Positions 6,998-14,466 are shown, numbered from the stretch's first letter. The stretch: DNA of 16,854 nucleotides from Marinobacter sp. (GCA_017643965.1 JAEPMM010000022.1:1-16854), one strand, 5' to 3'. Translations and numbers: made by a program. The notes: a model not told the origin generated them from the letters alone.

Positions 6998-7666
6998 ATG
7001 ATTACAGTTCATCACCTCAACAATTCCCGCTCACAACGCGTTCTCTGGATGCTGGAAGAGCTGGGCGTGCCCTACGAGATCCAGCGTTACGAGCGTGATC
7101 CCAAAACCATGCTGGCACCGGCAAGCCTCAAGAAGATTCACCCGCTGGGCAAGTCGCCGGTCATCACCGACGGTGATCTGGTGGTGGCAGAATCCGGCGC
7201 CATTATCGAATACCTGGCCCACACCTACGGCAAAGACACCATGCTGCCTGAAAGCGGCGGCCAGGCGTGGCTGGATTACACCTACTGGCTGCATTACGCC
7301 GAGGGCTCGCTGATGCCACCGCTGGTGATGCGCCTGGTCTTCGAGAAGGTCAAAACCAGCCCGATGCCGTTCTTCATCAAGCCTGTGGCAAAAGGCATCT
7401 CAGACAAAACCAACGAGATCTTCATAGGCCCGATGATCAAAACCCACCTGGATTTCGTTGAAGCCCACCTGGCGAAGAACACCTGGTTTCTCGGAGACAA
7501 CCTCAGCGCCGCGGATATCCAGATGAGTTTCCCGTTGGAAGCCTCTGTGGCGCGGGGCATCGTCGGCGAGCACCGTCCCCACATCAATGCCTGGGTGCAG
7601 CGTGTGCATGCCCGGCCGGCCTATCAACAGGCGCTGCAAAAAGGCGGGGAATACGATTTCGCCTGA
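6998..7666 (+). CDS. Glutathione S-transferase
   Basis: A 222-residue cytosolic GST. The N-terminal thioredoxin-like domain (1-80) starts MITVHHLNNSRSQRVLWMLE, with Ser10 or Ser12 at the position that usually activates glutathione, the cis-Pro region KSPVITDGD at 52-60, and the gamma-glutamyl-binding motif AESGAIIEYL at 64-73. The C-terminal helical domain (about 88-215) contains the DNLSAADIQMSFPLE segment with its N-capping box. The protein matches the fungal/bacterial 'Gst3-like' group in its N-terminal pattern, but the substrate cannot be told. GGAG sits 7 bases before the ATG. It is separated from nirK by a terminator and its stop is only 10 bp from that of the convergent deaminase gene. 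Confidence 0.93.
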   Translation: MITVHHLNNSRSQRVLWMLEELGVPYEIQRYERDPKTMLAPASLKKIHPLGKSPVITDGDLVVAESGAIIEYLAHTYGKDTMLPESGGQAWLDYTYWLHYAEGSLMPPLVMRLVFEKVKTSPMPFFIKPVAKGISDKTNEIFIGPMIKTHLDFVEAHLAKNTWFLGDNLSAADIQMSFPLEASVARGIVGEHRPHINAWVQRVHARPAYQQALQKGGEYDFA

Positions 7667-7676
7667 ACGGCGGCCA

Positions 7677-8258
7677 TCAATTTTTTGATCTGTGCAGGGC
7701 GCTGACGCCCTGCCAGTCCTCCAGATCCTGCTCGGGTTTTTCCGCGCGAAAACGGGCATAGAGCGCAACGCCCCGTGCATCCTCGAGAATATCCACCCGA
7801 ATACCCTTCTCTCGCAACTCCGCTTCGGTGCCGGAGGCATTCGTTACATCGCCCACCACCACGCGGCTGAACCCGCGCATCGCAAGCAGCGTGGCACACA
7901 CCTCACAGGGGCTCAGACTGGTGTAGAGAGTGGTCTGGATGAAATCAATCCGGCCGGCGTCGCGAATGGCGGACGTCTCGCCGTGATTGTAGGGATGGTT
8001 CTCCTGAACCAGCGTGTTGTGACCCTTGCCCACAATCCTGCCGCTGGCATTATCCACAATCACCGCACCAATAGGGCAGCCACCCTCGTCATAACTCTTC
8101 TGCGCCAGCAACACCGCAATGCGCATGCGGTCTGCATCCGTCAACGCCTGTGCGAATTGGTCATCCATAAGCACCGGCAGGCTGCGGGTGGGCATATGGG
8201 CGATGGCCATCAAGGCCTGTTCGGTTGCCTCGGACTGCGGATTCAGGAGCGGTTTCAT
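7677..8258 (-). CDS. Cytosine/nucleoside deaminase, yeast cytosine deaminase-like
   Basis: A zinc-dependent deaminase of the cytidine/deoxycytidylate family, 193 residues. The zinc site is H92-G-E94 (catalytic Glu) and P117-C118-E-V-C121. The HGE form, the following AIRDAGRI, TTLYTSLSPCEVC and RVVVGD, and the tail KPEQDLEDW strongly resemble yeast cytosine deaminase (Fcy1), which converts cytosine to uracil in pyrimidine salvage. A guanine or other nucleobase/nucleoside substrate is also possible. Residues 1-40 are an N-terminal extension beyond the usual core; no good Shine-Dalgarno marks the first ATG, and M22 or M31 could be the real start. It is divergent from the NUDIX gene (118 bp between the chosen starts) and convergent with the GST. 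Confidence 0.88.
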   Translation of the reverse strand: MKPLLNPQSEATEQALMAIAHMPTRSLPVLMDDQFAQALTDADRMRIAVLLAQKSYDEGGCPIGAVIVDNASGRIVGKGHNTLVQENHPYNHGETSAIRDAGRIDFIQTTLYTSLSPCEVCATLLAMRGFSRVVVGDVTNASGTEAELREKGIRVDILEDARGVALYARFRAEKPEQDLEDWQGVSALHRSKN

Positions 8259-8376
8259 AGGGATCTGACGGAATCCTTGATGGGATCATGAATGGATTAG
8301 CGGCCAGTGGTTCAGTTGCGGATCCGCCGCCCCTGTGGCCCACTGTCAACCAGCATACAACAAAGGACAGCGCGCT

Positions 8377-8970
8377 GTGATAACCCGCTCCTGGGCCAGA
8401 AGCCTGCGCCCGCAAAAGCTGCCGTTCCGGCGCCGCCTGACGCGAGCCTCAGTGGCATTGATCTATCGCAAGACGGATGACGGTGGCGTCGAGTTGATGT
8501 TTATCCAGCGGGCCCGCCGGCAAGGCGATCCCTGGTCCGGCGACATGGCCTTCCCGGGTGGGCGCATGCAACCGGAAGACGCCACGCCCCGGGCGGCGGC
8601 TGAGCGGGAAACGCTGGAAGAAACCGGCGTCGATCTCATACGCCATGGTCGCTTTCAGGCCCGGCTATCGGACCTGATCACCCGCCATCACAGCCGCTGG
8701 CGACCGATGGTCGTGACCCCCTACGTTTACCAATGGCACGGCACGCAGCCGGTCACGCTGAATCATGAGGTGGAACAGGTGGTGTGGGTTCCACTGGACT
8801 ACCTCGCCGCCAGAGAGAACCAGAGCAGGCTGCCCTGGCGTACGCCCGTCGGCACCCTGAACCTGCCCTGTTGCCGCTACCAGGATTACTGTATCTGGGG
8901 GCTGAGCTACAGCATGTTGCAGGAGCTGTTGGCGCAGGGCCAGAGCGCCATCGCGATTACTCCACCGTGA
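8377..8970 (+). CDS. NUDIX hydrolase, CoA pyrophosphatase (NudL)-like
   Basis: A 197-residue NUDIX protein. The NUDIX box lies at about 61-85: GGRMQPED, then RETLEETGV with R77, E78, E81 and E82 as metal ligands. The spacing, with one residue more than the canonical box, and the GGRM.PEDA.P pattern match the NudL/UPF0035 group that splits coenzyme A into phosphopantetheine and 3',5'-ADP. The preceding QRARRQGDPWSGDMAFPGG is also typical of it. I choose GTG at 8377 because AAGGA lies 9 bases upstream; a longer frame from GTG 8335 lacks a Shine-Dalgarno. The 3' end overlaps the convergent DUF4399 gene by 14 bp. It is divergent from the deaminase; both act on nucleotide-like compounds, which may be chance. 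Confidence 0.9.
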   Translation: MITRSWARSLRPQKLPFRRRLTRASVALIYRKTDDGGVELMFIQRARRQGDPWSGDMAFPGGRMQPEDATPRAAAERETLEETGVDLIRHGRFQARLSDLITRHHSRWRPMVVTPYVYQWHGTQPVTLNHEVEQVVWVPLDYLAARENQSRLPWRTPVGTLNLPCCRYQDYCIWGLSYSMLQELLAQGQSAIAITPP

Positions 8971-9391
8971 TGGTGATTTTTTCGGACATCACCGGCGGCT
9001 CATGGGGCACATGCAGATGGTCCCCTACCAGCAATTGCAGTGTGTGCTCGCCCGGCGACAACTCCAGGGTGGTTTGGGTTTGCCCGCCACCGAAGTGAAT
9101 ATGGCGGTCATCCGCCGGCACCGGCTGGTCCATGGCGGGCAGATCATCAACATCCACAAGCAGGTGGTGGTGACCGGTGCTGTCACGCTCCACACCCGCC
9201 GGCGCCACACCCAGACCTTCCAGGCCGAACCTCACCGTTAGCGGTGAACTGACGGTTTGCCCATCCATTGGTGACACAAAATACACCGCTGCGCCCTCAG
9301 GCGCGGGGGTTGCGCCATGGGCGGCGGAAACCATTGAAGCTGCCAGAACGGAGCAAAGGAGAAAACGTTGTGTGTTGTTGATCATGCTCAT
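8957..9391 (-). CDS. DUF4399 periplasmic protein
   Basis: A 144-residue exported protein. A Sec signal peptide (1-26, cleavage after AHG) is followed by a DUF4399 domain: AVYFVSPMDGQTVSSPLTV at about 35-53, then VAPAGVE and GHHHLLVDVD (73-82), then DDRHIHFGGGQT (94-105) and GEHTLQLLVGDHLHVPH (114-130). Some related proteins are mis-named 'rod shape-determining protein RodA' in databases; there is no such function here. The His-rich surface (H74-76, H97, H99, H125, H127, H130) suggests metal binding, which is inference. An AAGGAAAGG Shine-Dalgarno precedes the ATG. The end overlaps the convergent NUDIX gene by 14 bp. The small 53-residue gene lies 209 bp upstream on the same strand. Confidence 0.87.
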   Translation of the reverse strand: MSMINNTQRFLLCSVLAASMVSAAHGATPAPEGAAVYFVSPMDGQTVSSPLTVRFGLEGLGVAPAGVERDSTGHHHLLVDVDDLPAMDQPVPADDRHIHFGGGQTQTTLELSPGEHTLQLLVGDHLHVPHEPPVMSEKITITVE

Positions 9392-9557
9392 GACCCTTTC
9401 CTTGAGTGAGGGAACTGTTTTTCAAGGGTAGGACAGATTTCACGATCTTGCCGAATATTGGCATCGCCGCTTGCAGGGGGCGCGAATGTGCGGCAGCAGC
9501 AGGTATTGCAGGGGGTGAGCTGGCGCTCAGAGAAGAGATTCAGGTTCTGCGGTGGGT

Positions 9558-9594
9558 CGGTGAGAACCGGGGCATTATCTGCCCCCGGGCACCG
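9558..9594 (-). terminator. Hairpin downstream of the 53-residue gene
   Basis: CCGGGGC (9567-9573) pairs with GCCCCCGG (9581-9588, one extra C), and an outer stem CGGTG/CACCG (9558-9562, 9590-9594) extends it. It begins just past the stop of the small minus-strand gene. There is no U-tract on either strand, so it may be a Rho-dependent or weak terminator, or simply an mRNA 3' stabiliser. The rest of the 209-bp gap 9392-9600 shows nothing I can name. Confidence 0.4.
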
Positions 9595-9600
9595 GATACA

Positions 9601-9762
9601 TCAATTGCTTTTCAGGTTGATCTGCTTTGAACCTGTAGAGGCGAATTGTCCACTTTTACCTTTGCCCACATATTCAACAACACCACCGGCCTTCAAAAAC
9701 GCAGCGGTCTGCTCTTCGATTGCGGCCGTTGTTAAGGTCGCTTTTACGGGTTTCTTGCTCAT
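9601..9762 (-). CDS. Small conserved-looking protein, 53 residues
   Basis: MSKKPVKATL opens a 53-residue basic protein with a central AAIEEQTAAFLKAGGVVEYV and a Lys/Gly/Ser-rich tail (GKGKSGQFASTG). The ATG at 9762 has AGGGGA 7 bases upstream, so I prefer it to the 70-residue-longer frame that reaches 9972 and reads as non-protein-like. The pattern FLxxGGxVxxV recalls the helix-turn element of SutA-type RNA polymerase-binding proteins in pseudomonads; this is a weak resemblance and no function should be assigned. There is no signal peptide or TM helix. It is divergent from csbD over 272 bp, with DUF4399 downstream. Confidence 0.75.
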   Translation of the reverse strand: MSKKPVKATLTTAAIEEQTAAFLKAGGVVEYVGKGKSGQFASTGSKQINLKSN

Positions 9763-9961
9763 GATATTCCCCTGGTTAAATGCCGGCTTGCTCGCCAACA
9801 TCAGTTGGCCAGTATAGCTGAAACCGGGAAACATTGCTGAGTAAGTGATCAAACCGCGCCCAGACACCCCGATACGGCTTCCAGAGTCCGCGGTGCCGCT
9901 CACCTGAACCAACTGTAATTGTCGAACAACTCGTTGTGTGGCACGTTGAGAGATGCAGTGA

Positions 9962-9992
9962 CGCGATAGCAAAGTGACTTGGTGCTATTGCG
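9962..9992 (+). repeat. Inverted repeat upstream of csbD
   Basis: CGCGATAGCA (9962-9971) and TGCTATTGCG (9983-9992) form a 10-bp stem with one G-T pair and an 11-nt loop, 42 bp before the CsbD start. It could be an operator or a 5'-leader hairpin. The remaining part of the 272-bp divergent region 9763-10034 shows no other clear element. Confidence 0.5.
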
Positions 9993-10034
9993 GTATTCAG
10001 TTCGACTCAAATTCGCGGAAAAAGGATGACCGAG

Positions 10035-10226
10035 ATGAACAAAGATACTCTGGAAGGTAATTGGAAGCAGCTCAAAGGCAAAGTAAGAGAAAACTGGGGC
10101 AAGCTGACCGACGACGACGTCGAGGAAATTGCGGGCCGCAAAGATAATTTCATTGGCAAGATTCAGGAAAAGTACGGCCTCAAGAGGGATGAGGCAGAGA
10201 AAGAGTGGGACAAACTCACGAAATAA
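10035..10226 (+). CDS. CsbD family stress response protein
   Basis: A 63-residue, highly charged protein of the CsbD/YjbJ family, recognised from MNKDTLEGNWKQLKGKVREN at the start and EIAGRKDNFIGKIQEKYG in the middle. Members are abundant under general stress, often under a stress sigma factor; their molecular job is not known. The start is the ATG at 10035, 8 bases after AAAGGA; the ATG at 10026 overlaps that Shine-Dalgarno and adds only three residues. It is a single-gene unit with an inverted repeat upstream and a hairpin just after the stop. Confidence 0.93.
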   Translation: MNKDTLEGNWKQLKGKVRENWGKLTDDDVEEIAGRKDNFIGKIQEKYGLKRDEAEKEWDKLTK

Positions 10227-10238
10227 GCTTTGCCTGAG

Positions 10239-10270
10239 CCAGGGATACGGGATCGTTTTTGTATCCCTGG
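10239..10270 (+). terminator. Hairpin between csbD and the beta-lactamase gene
   Basis: CCAGGGATAC (10239-10248) and GTATCCCTGG (10261-10270) are a perfect 10-bp inverted repeat with a 12-nt loop. It starts 13 bp after the csbD stop and lies between convergent genes. The T5 run is inside the loop instead of after the stem. A second GGGAT at 10249-10253 can compete for the ATCCC arm, so two folds are possible. It probably serves both genes as a terminator or 3' end stabiliser. Confidence 0.6.
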
Positions 10271-10313
10271 TGCGCCGCAACCAGGCGCCTCTTCGAAACC
10301 GGCGTAATCCGCC

Positions 10314-11213
10314 TCACACCTTCGACGCCAATTCGCCGATCGCCGCGATCACTCCGTCGCGCTGGTCTTTCGATGCGTCAGGCCCGAACGTATAGGCAAC
10401 GGCGATAACCGCGCCGCGATCCCCGGGCCAGGCGATGCCGATATCACTGGCATTGCCCACTCCATTGGTGCCGGTTTTTTCTCCGATCAGCCAGGAAGAC
10501 GGCATCCCCGCACGCAAGCGGGCATCCCCGGTTTTACCCTCGATCATCCAGGCGGCAAGCTGATGCCGCGAGGAAGGCGAAAGCGCCTCACCAAGCAGCA
10601 GGCGCTGTAACGTGTTCATCATCGCCAGCGGGGTTGTGGTGTCTCTTTCGTCCCCCTCACGATCGTGTTCGTTAAGATCCGGTTCGTAACGGTCGAGCCG
10701 TGTGACATCGTCACCCACCGTGCGCAGGAACGCGGTCACCGCCTCAGGGCCACCAACCAGACGCACCAGGATATTGGCGGCGGCGTTATCGCTCCATGCC
10801 ACAGCTGCCTGGCACAACTCCGCAACGGTCATCCCGGGCTCACCAAGCTGCTTCTCGGTGACCGGTGTCCAGCCGCCAAGGTCCGATTCCCTGACCACCA
10901 TGCGGTGATCCAGGGTGACCTCACCGCTGTCCACTTCTGCCAGCACCGAGGCGGCAATGAAGAATTTGCCGGTGCTGTTGAACAGAAACCGCTCATCGCC
11001 CCGATGGCTGGCAACGGCGCCGGTGGCGCAGTTCATCAACGCCACACCCAGCCGCCCGCCGAACTGGCGTTCAAGCTCACGCAAACGGTTCGAGACGGAT
11101 GTCGCGGCGCCCTGTGAAGGCGGCACACCCGCAATAGCAGAAACGGGTAAAGAGAGGGCAGCACTGGCTGCCGTCACAGAAGCAAGTATCTGACGGCGTG
11201 AAAAAGTCGGCAT
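10314..11213 (-). CDS. Class A beta-lactamase, Tat-exported
   Basis: A periplasmic serine beta-lactamase of 299 residues. The N-terminus PTFSRRQILASVTAASAA is a twin-arginine signal (SRRQIL) ending near AIAG. All class A motifs are present: S80-T-G-K83 (SxxK; S80 is the nucleophile), S141-D-N143, E177-P-D-L-N181 (the general-base Glu of the omega loop), and K246-T-G248. The Cys pair of class A carbapenemases (positions 69/238) and the C77/C123 pair of TEM types are absent. The spectrum cannot be predicted. The ATG has AGGGG 5 bases upstream, placed within the 12-bp gap after the coiled-coil gene, so the two are very probably co-transcribed. There is no adjacent LysR regulator or mobile element, so it looks like a resident chromosomal gene. 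Confidence 0.94.
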   Translation of the reverse strand: MPTFSRRQILASVTAASAALSLPVSAIAGVPPSQGAATSVSNRLRELERQFGGRLGVALMNCATGAVASHRGDERFLFNSTGKFFIAASVLAEVDSGEVTLDHRMVVRESDLGGWTPVTEKQLGEPGMTVAELCQAAVAWSDNAAANILVRLVGGPEAVTAFLRTVGDDVTRLDRYEPDLNEHDREGDERDTTTPLAMMNTLQRLLLGEALSPSSRHQLAAWMIEGKTGDARLRAGMPSSWLIGEKTGTNGVGNASDIGIAWPGDRGAVIAVAYTFGPDASKDQRDGVIAAIGELASKV

Positions 11214-11225
11214 GGGGGCCCCTGT

Positions 11226-11720
11226 TCAAATATCCTCGACGACCTTGCCGACATTCTGCTCTGCGTTCTGCCAGGCTTCGGAGAGTTTGTCGAAGGCATC
11301 GTTAAAACCTTCTTTCATGGACTCCCAGGTGAAATCGGCACTGTCCTTCATGCGCTCGTGCCATTCCGTAATACGGGCCCGTTCCCGGTGCAGGGACGCC
11401 AGCGCAGTCTGCGCCTGGGCACGGGCGATCTTGTCGGCCTCATCCCAGTCGTTCTCCAGGCGGTCTTCCAGGGTCGCGATGCGGTCATCAATGGCGCCGA
11501 GCACGTCCTCGATGTCTGTCATCAACCGTTCCCGACGCTCTGCGCTGAAATCCGCCAGCTCCTCATTGAGCTGCTGCACTTGCTGGCGCAGGGACTCTAC
11601 CGCCATTTCGCTGTCATCTTCGGCGGCCTGTGCCAGTGGCATCATCATGACCAGTAGCAGAGCACTGGCCAGCAATCGCATCGGAGTTGTCAAAATCGGG
11701 TACCTCTTCTGGATCAACAT
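11226..11720 (-). CDS. Periplasmic coiled-coil protein, first gene of the beta-lactamase operon
   Basis: A 164-residue exported protein. The signal peptide includes MRLLASALLLVMMMP (14-28) and is cleaved near AQA. The mature part is acidic and helical, with coiled-coil character at about 38-125: ESLRQQVQQLNEELADFSAE, then repeats rich in E, R, D, L and A. The tail is amphipathic (SMKEGFNDAFDKLSEAW). I keep the ATG at 11720 because AGGA lies 5 bases before it, while M14 has no Shine-Dalgarno. It may belong to a loosely defined coiled-coil stress-protein family, but I cannot name it firmly. The gene ends 12 bp before the beta-lactamase start, so they are translated from one message. A cell-envelope scaffold or stress role is inference. 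It is divergent from the DUF938 gene over 59 bp. Confidence 0.82.
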   Translation of the reverse strand: MLIQKRYPILTTPMRLLASALLLVMMMPLAQAAEDDSEMAVESLRQQVQQLNEELADFSAERRERLMTDIEDVLGAIDDRIATLEDRLENDWDEADKIARAQAQTALASLHRERARITEWHERMKDSADFTWESMKEGFNDAFDKLSEAWQNAEQNVGKVVEDI

Positions 11721-11779
11721 TTACGTCCTATGTACGATGATACCAATCGGAAGACTTCTCCGCATGGAGACATGACGTA

Positions 11780-12394
11780 ATGGTCACCAACCTGCCCTTT
11801 TCCCAGGCTTGTGAGAACAACAAATCGCCGATCCTCGGGAAACTCCGTGAGATCTTCGACACCCCGGGCATCGTGCTGGAGGTGGGCACCGGCACCGGCC
11901 AGCACGCCGAGCATTTCGCAGCGGCAATGCCCCACGTGCAGTGGCAACCGACCGACCACCCCAACGCGGTGGGTACCTGTCGCCCCCGGCTCGCACAGGC
12001 GGCGCTGCCCAACATCCTGCCTGCGATCGAGCTGGACGTCAGCACGGCCCCGTGGCCCGTTGAGTCCTTTACCTGGGTGTTCTCAGCGAACACGGCTCAC
12101 ATCATGTCCTGGCGGGAAGTGGAACGGATGTTTCACGGTATTGGTGAACACCTGTCAAAAGACGGCGCATTCTGCCTTTACGGCCCCTTCAACCAACAGG
12201 GTCGGTTTTCCAGTGACAGCAACCGACAGTTTGATCAACATCTGAGGGCCCGCGCCTCCCACATGGGCATCCGGGATCTGGACGATCTGAGCGCGCTGGC
12301 GGAAGCGGTGGGCCTCACACTGGCGGATAACCACGCCATGCCGGCAAATAACCGGTTGCTGGTGTTCAGACCAACTACTGGCCACCGACCGTGA
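11780..12394 (+). CDS. DUF938 SAM-dependent methyltransferase
   Basis: A 204-residue protein of the DUF938 family (relatives of animal METTL26). The class I methyltransferase fold is seen from motif I, LEVGTGTGQHAEHFA at about residues 33-47, then QWQPTDHP, the motif SANTAHIMSWREVE and a C-terminal region LLVFRP. It binds S-adenosylmethionine; the methyl acceptor is unknown. It is cytoplasmic and full length. A GGAG lies 11 bases before the ATG, rather far, so expression may be modest. It starts 59 bp from the divergent coiled-coil gene, and its stop is 11 bp from that of the convergent alpha/beta hydrolase. Confidence 0.92.
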   Translation: MVTNLPFSQACENNKSPILGKLREIFDTPGIVLEVGTGTGQHAEHFAAAMPHVQWQPTDHPNAVGTCRPRLAQAALPNILPAIELDVSTAPWPVESFTWVFSANTAHIMSWREVERMFHGIGEHLSKDGAFCLYGPFNQQGRFSSDSNRQFDQHLRARASHMGIRDLDDLSALAEAVGLTLADNHAMPANNRLLVFRPTTGHRP

Positions 12395-12405
12395 ACGCCC
12401 CACTC

Positions 12406-13122
12406 CTATTGAAGCCATTGCCCGGAGTTTTGCGCAAGGCGGTCCGCGACGACAGCCAGAACATCCCGGTTCCAGTTCATTCCGAGATGGCTTCCCCTGA
12501 TTTCAATGTCATGCACGAGATCAGAGCGTTCCGGATGACAGCAGGTTTCCCAGGAGACGACGCCATCCGACCGACTGTAAATCGACGTGGTGCGAATCGA
12601 CGGCGGAGTTCGCAGCCGCTGGCTCAGCTCCGGATTGTAGGGCAACGAACTGCCATTGAGTAAACGGAAGAGCCAACCCACATTCGTGGAGTCAGAATCC
12701 GCGTTGAAGGGTGTCCCCATCGTGATGACTTCCCGAATGTCCGGCCCCATGAGTTTGGCCAGTTCGCGGGCGTAGAATCCACCCAGGCTCCAGCCAATGA
12801 GGGTGGCAGGCTGAGTATAACCGGAGAGTAATTCGTCGATCCGCGACTTCAACGAGTGCAGCCATTCATCGAAATCTCCTGTCGGACCGTTATTGGTCCC
12901 CTGTCCCCAGTCAAACGCCTCGTAACCCAATGCAATGCAGTATGCGCGCAAGGTGGAAACGGATTTACCGTTGGCTCCAAGGCCCGGGAAGAGTATGACA
13001 GGATGTCCGTCTCCGGGCTTCGCATTACGGGGCTTCCCGAACCTGTATCCGGCTAACTCTGTCACGGCGCGAAAGGGTTCGGTCAAGAACAGCGAGAGCG
13101 AAGTACGCTGACTGGCGCGCAA
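12406..13122 (-). CDS. Alpha/beta hydrolase (lipase/esterase-like)
   Basis: A 238-residue alpha/beta-hydrolase. The oxyanion strand is [12 protein letters not shown] (41-52). The nucleophile elbow is G110-W-S112-L-G-G. The acid is probably D186 in [13 protein letters not shown], and the base H212 in RGSHLGM. The layout, with a lipase-like GFYAREL helix after the elbow and ITMGTPFN, resembles triacylglycerol lipase/PGAP1-like proteins that act on ester or acyl bonds. There is no signal peptide, so it is intracellular or peripheral. The start is a TTG at 13122, the first possible start codon in the frame; no good Shine-Dalgarno precedes it, so the N-terminus is uncertain. It is divergent from the dehydrogenase unit. 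The substrate is unknown. Confidence 0.87.
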   Translation of the reverse strand: MRASQRTSLSLFLTEPFRAVTELAGYRFGKPRNAKPGDGHPVILFPGLGANGKSVSTLRAYCIALGYEAFDWGQGTNNGPTGDFDEWLHSLKSRIDELLSGYTQPATLIGWSLGGFYARELAKLMGPDIREVITMGTPFNADSDSTNVGWLFRLLNGSSLPYNPELSQRLRTPPSIRTTSIYSRSDGVVSWETCCHPERSDLVHDIEIRGSHLGMNWNRDVLAVVADRLAQNSGQWLQ

Positions 13123-13201
13123 CCTGCACTGAGCGACGAGGCAGGTATCCGGCGAAAGACGGATCAGACTGGAATGTGGGCTTCCGAACAGAGAGGAGGC
13201 A

Positions 13202-13243
13202 ATGCAAAGGCTACAATTTTTCCGACATTCTCTGCGGGAATAG
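13202..13243 (+). CDS. Possible 13-codon leader ORF before the dehydrogenase
   Basis: AGAGGAGG (13192-13199), the strongest Shine-Dalgarno in this stretch, is followed after 2 bases by ATG 13202 and reads [13 protein letters not shown] then TAG. The stop ends 4 bases before the dehydrogenase ATG and overlaps its weak AGGGA. Translational coupling or attenuation is plausible; the 2-base spacing is shorter than ideal. It may also be chance. It is not the dehydrogenase frame. Confidence 0.35.
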   Translation: MQRLQFFRHSLRE

Positions 13244-13247
13244 GGAA

Positions 13248-14426
13248 ATGAAAGCTCTCCGCTGGCATGGCAAGGAAGACGTGCGCGTCGACACCGTCGA
13301 TGACCCCGTTTTGCAGGATCCCCATGACGCGATCATCCGAGTAACGGCCACCGCCATCTGTGGCTCCGACCTTCATTTATACGGCGCACTCGTGCCGACC
13401 CTCAAACAGGGCGACATACTCGGTCACGAGTTCATGGGTGAAGTCGTCGAGATAGGCGCAGCAGTGACCCGGCTGAAAGTGGGAGACCGGGTTGTGGTGC
13501 CGTTCACCATTGCTTGCGGGCGCTGTTATTTCTGCAAGAAACAGCTGTTCTCGCTGTGTGACAACTCCAATCCCAAAAAACATCTGGCGGAAGCGCAGAT
13601 GGGACACGCAACGTGCGGCATGTTCGGATACAGCCACATGACCGGCGGTTTTTCAGGTGGGCAGGCGGAACTGGTGCGGGTCCCTCACGCAGATGTGGGC
13701 CCGATCAAGGTGCCGAGCGATCTGCCGGACGACAAGGTGCTGTTCCTGTCCGATATCTTTCCGACCGGTTTCATGGCCGCCGAGAACGCGAACATTGAGA
13801 AGGGAGATACGGTCGCGATCTGGGGCTGCGGGCCCGTCGGCCAGTTCGCCATCCGCAGCGCATGGATGCTTGGCGCAGAGAGGGTGATCGCCATCGATCA
13901 CGTGCCGGAACGTCTGGCCATGGCAACGTCTTTCGGCAAAGCCGAAATCATCGACAGCTATGATCCTGAAGAAGTGTACGAAGGATTGATGGACATGACC
14001 GCGGGACGCGGCCCGGACAGCTGCATCGATGCCGTCGGAGCGGAAGCACACGGTCACGGCCCAGTCAGTGCGGTGGTGGACACGGCGAAGAGTCTGGCGC
14101 ACGTCAAGGGGGTTCCGAGCCCATATGTGTTGCAACAGATCGCCAAGTGCTGTCGAAAAGGCGGTTCACTGTCGATCCCGGGCGTCTACGTCGGATTTGT
14201 AAACATGTTTCCCATGGGCGCCGTGATGAACAAGGCGCTTACGATCAAGGGTGGGCAAACCCACATGCAGCGCTATCTGGAGCCATTGCTGAAACGCGTG
14301 ATCGAAGGCGAAATCGATCTCTCCCAGATCATCACCCACCGCCTGCCGCTTGATGAAGCGCCCCGCGGCTATGACCTGTTCCAGAAACACGAAGATGGCT
14401 GCATTAAGGTTGTTCTGACCCCTTGA
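13248..14426 (+). CDS. Zinc-dependent alcohol/formaldehyde-type dehydrogenase
   Basis: A 392-residue medium-chain zinc dehydrogenase of the formaldehyde-dehydrogenase-like subgroup. Catalytic zinc ligands are C38 (ICGSDLH), H60-E61 (GHEFMGE) and probably D169 in LSDIFPTGF, a mark of the glutathione-independent formaldehyde dehydrogenase relatives. Structural zinc cysteines are C90, C93, C96 and C104. The Rossmann fold has G193-C-G-P-V-G198 followed by D217, suggesting NAD rather than NADP. The likely role is oxidation of formaldehyde or another aldehyde/alcohol as detoxification; the exact substrate is open. I start at ATG 13248, where family members begin ([15 protein letters not shown]), although the frame is open upstream to GTG 13176. 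The start lies 4 bases after the possible leader ORF. A hairpin follows before convergent trxC. Confidence 0.93.
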   Translation: MKALRWHGKEDVRVDTVDDPVLQDPHDAIIRVTATAICGSDLHLYGALVPTLKQGDILGHEFMGEVVEIGAAVTRLKVGDRVVVPFTIACGRCYFCKKQLFSLCDNSNPKKHLAEAQMGHATCGMFGYSHMTGGFSGGQAELVRVPHADVGPIKVPSDLPDDKVLFLSDIFPTGFMAAENANIEKGDTVAIWGCGPVGQFAIRSAWMLGAERVIAIDHVPERLAMATSFGKAEIIDSYDPEEVYEGLMDMTAGRGPDSCIDAVGAEAHGHGPVSAVVDTAKSLAHVKGVPSPYVLQQIAKCCRKGGSLSIPGVYVGFVNMFPMGAVMNKALTIKGGQTHMQRYLEPLLKRVIEGEIDLSQIITHRLPLDEAPRGYDLFQKHEDGCIKVVLTP

Positions 14427-14466
14427 TTTCCTGCCTCAACAAATAGGGCACGTCCGGAGCCCGAAT

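Noticed and set aside
9406..9630. 74-codon plus-strand ORF in the DUF4399 upstream gap
   Set aside because: No clear Shine-Dalgarno, composition not protein-like, and it overlaps the 53-residue gene on the other strand.
10314..11213. Beta-lactamase as a recently acquired resistance cassette
   Set aside because: No integron site, transposase or terminal repeats nearby; G+C appears like the surroundings and it is embedded in an operon.
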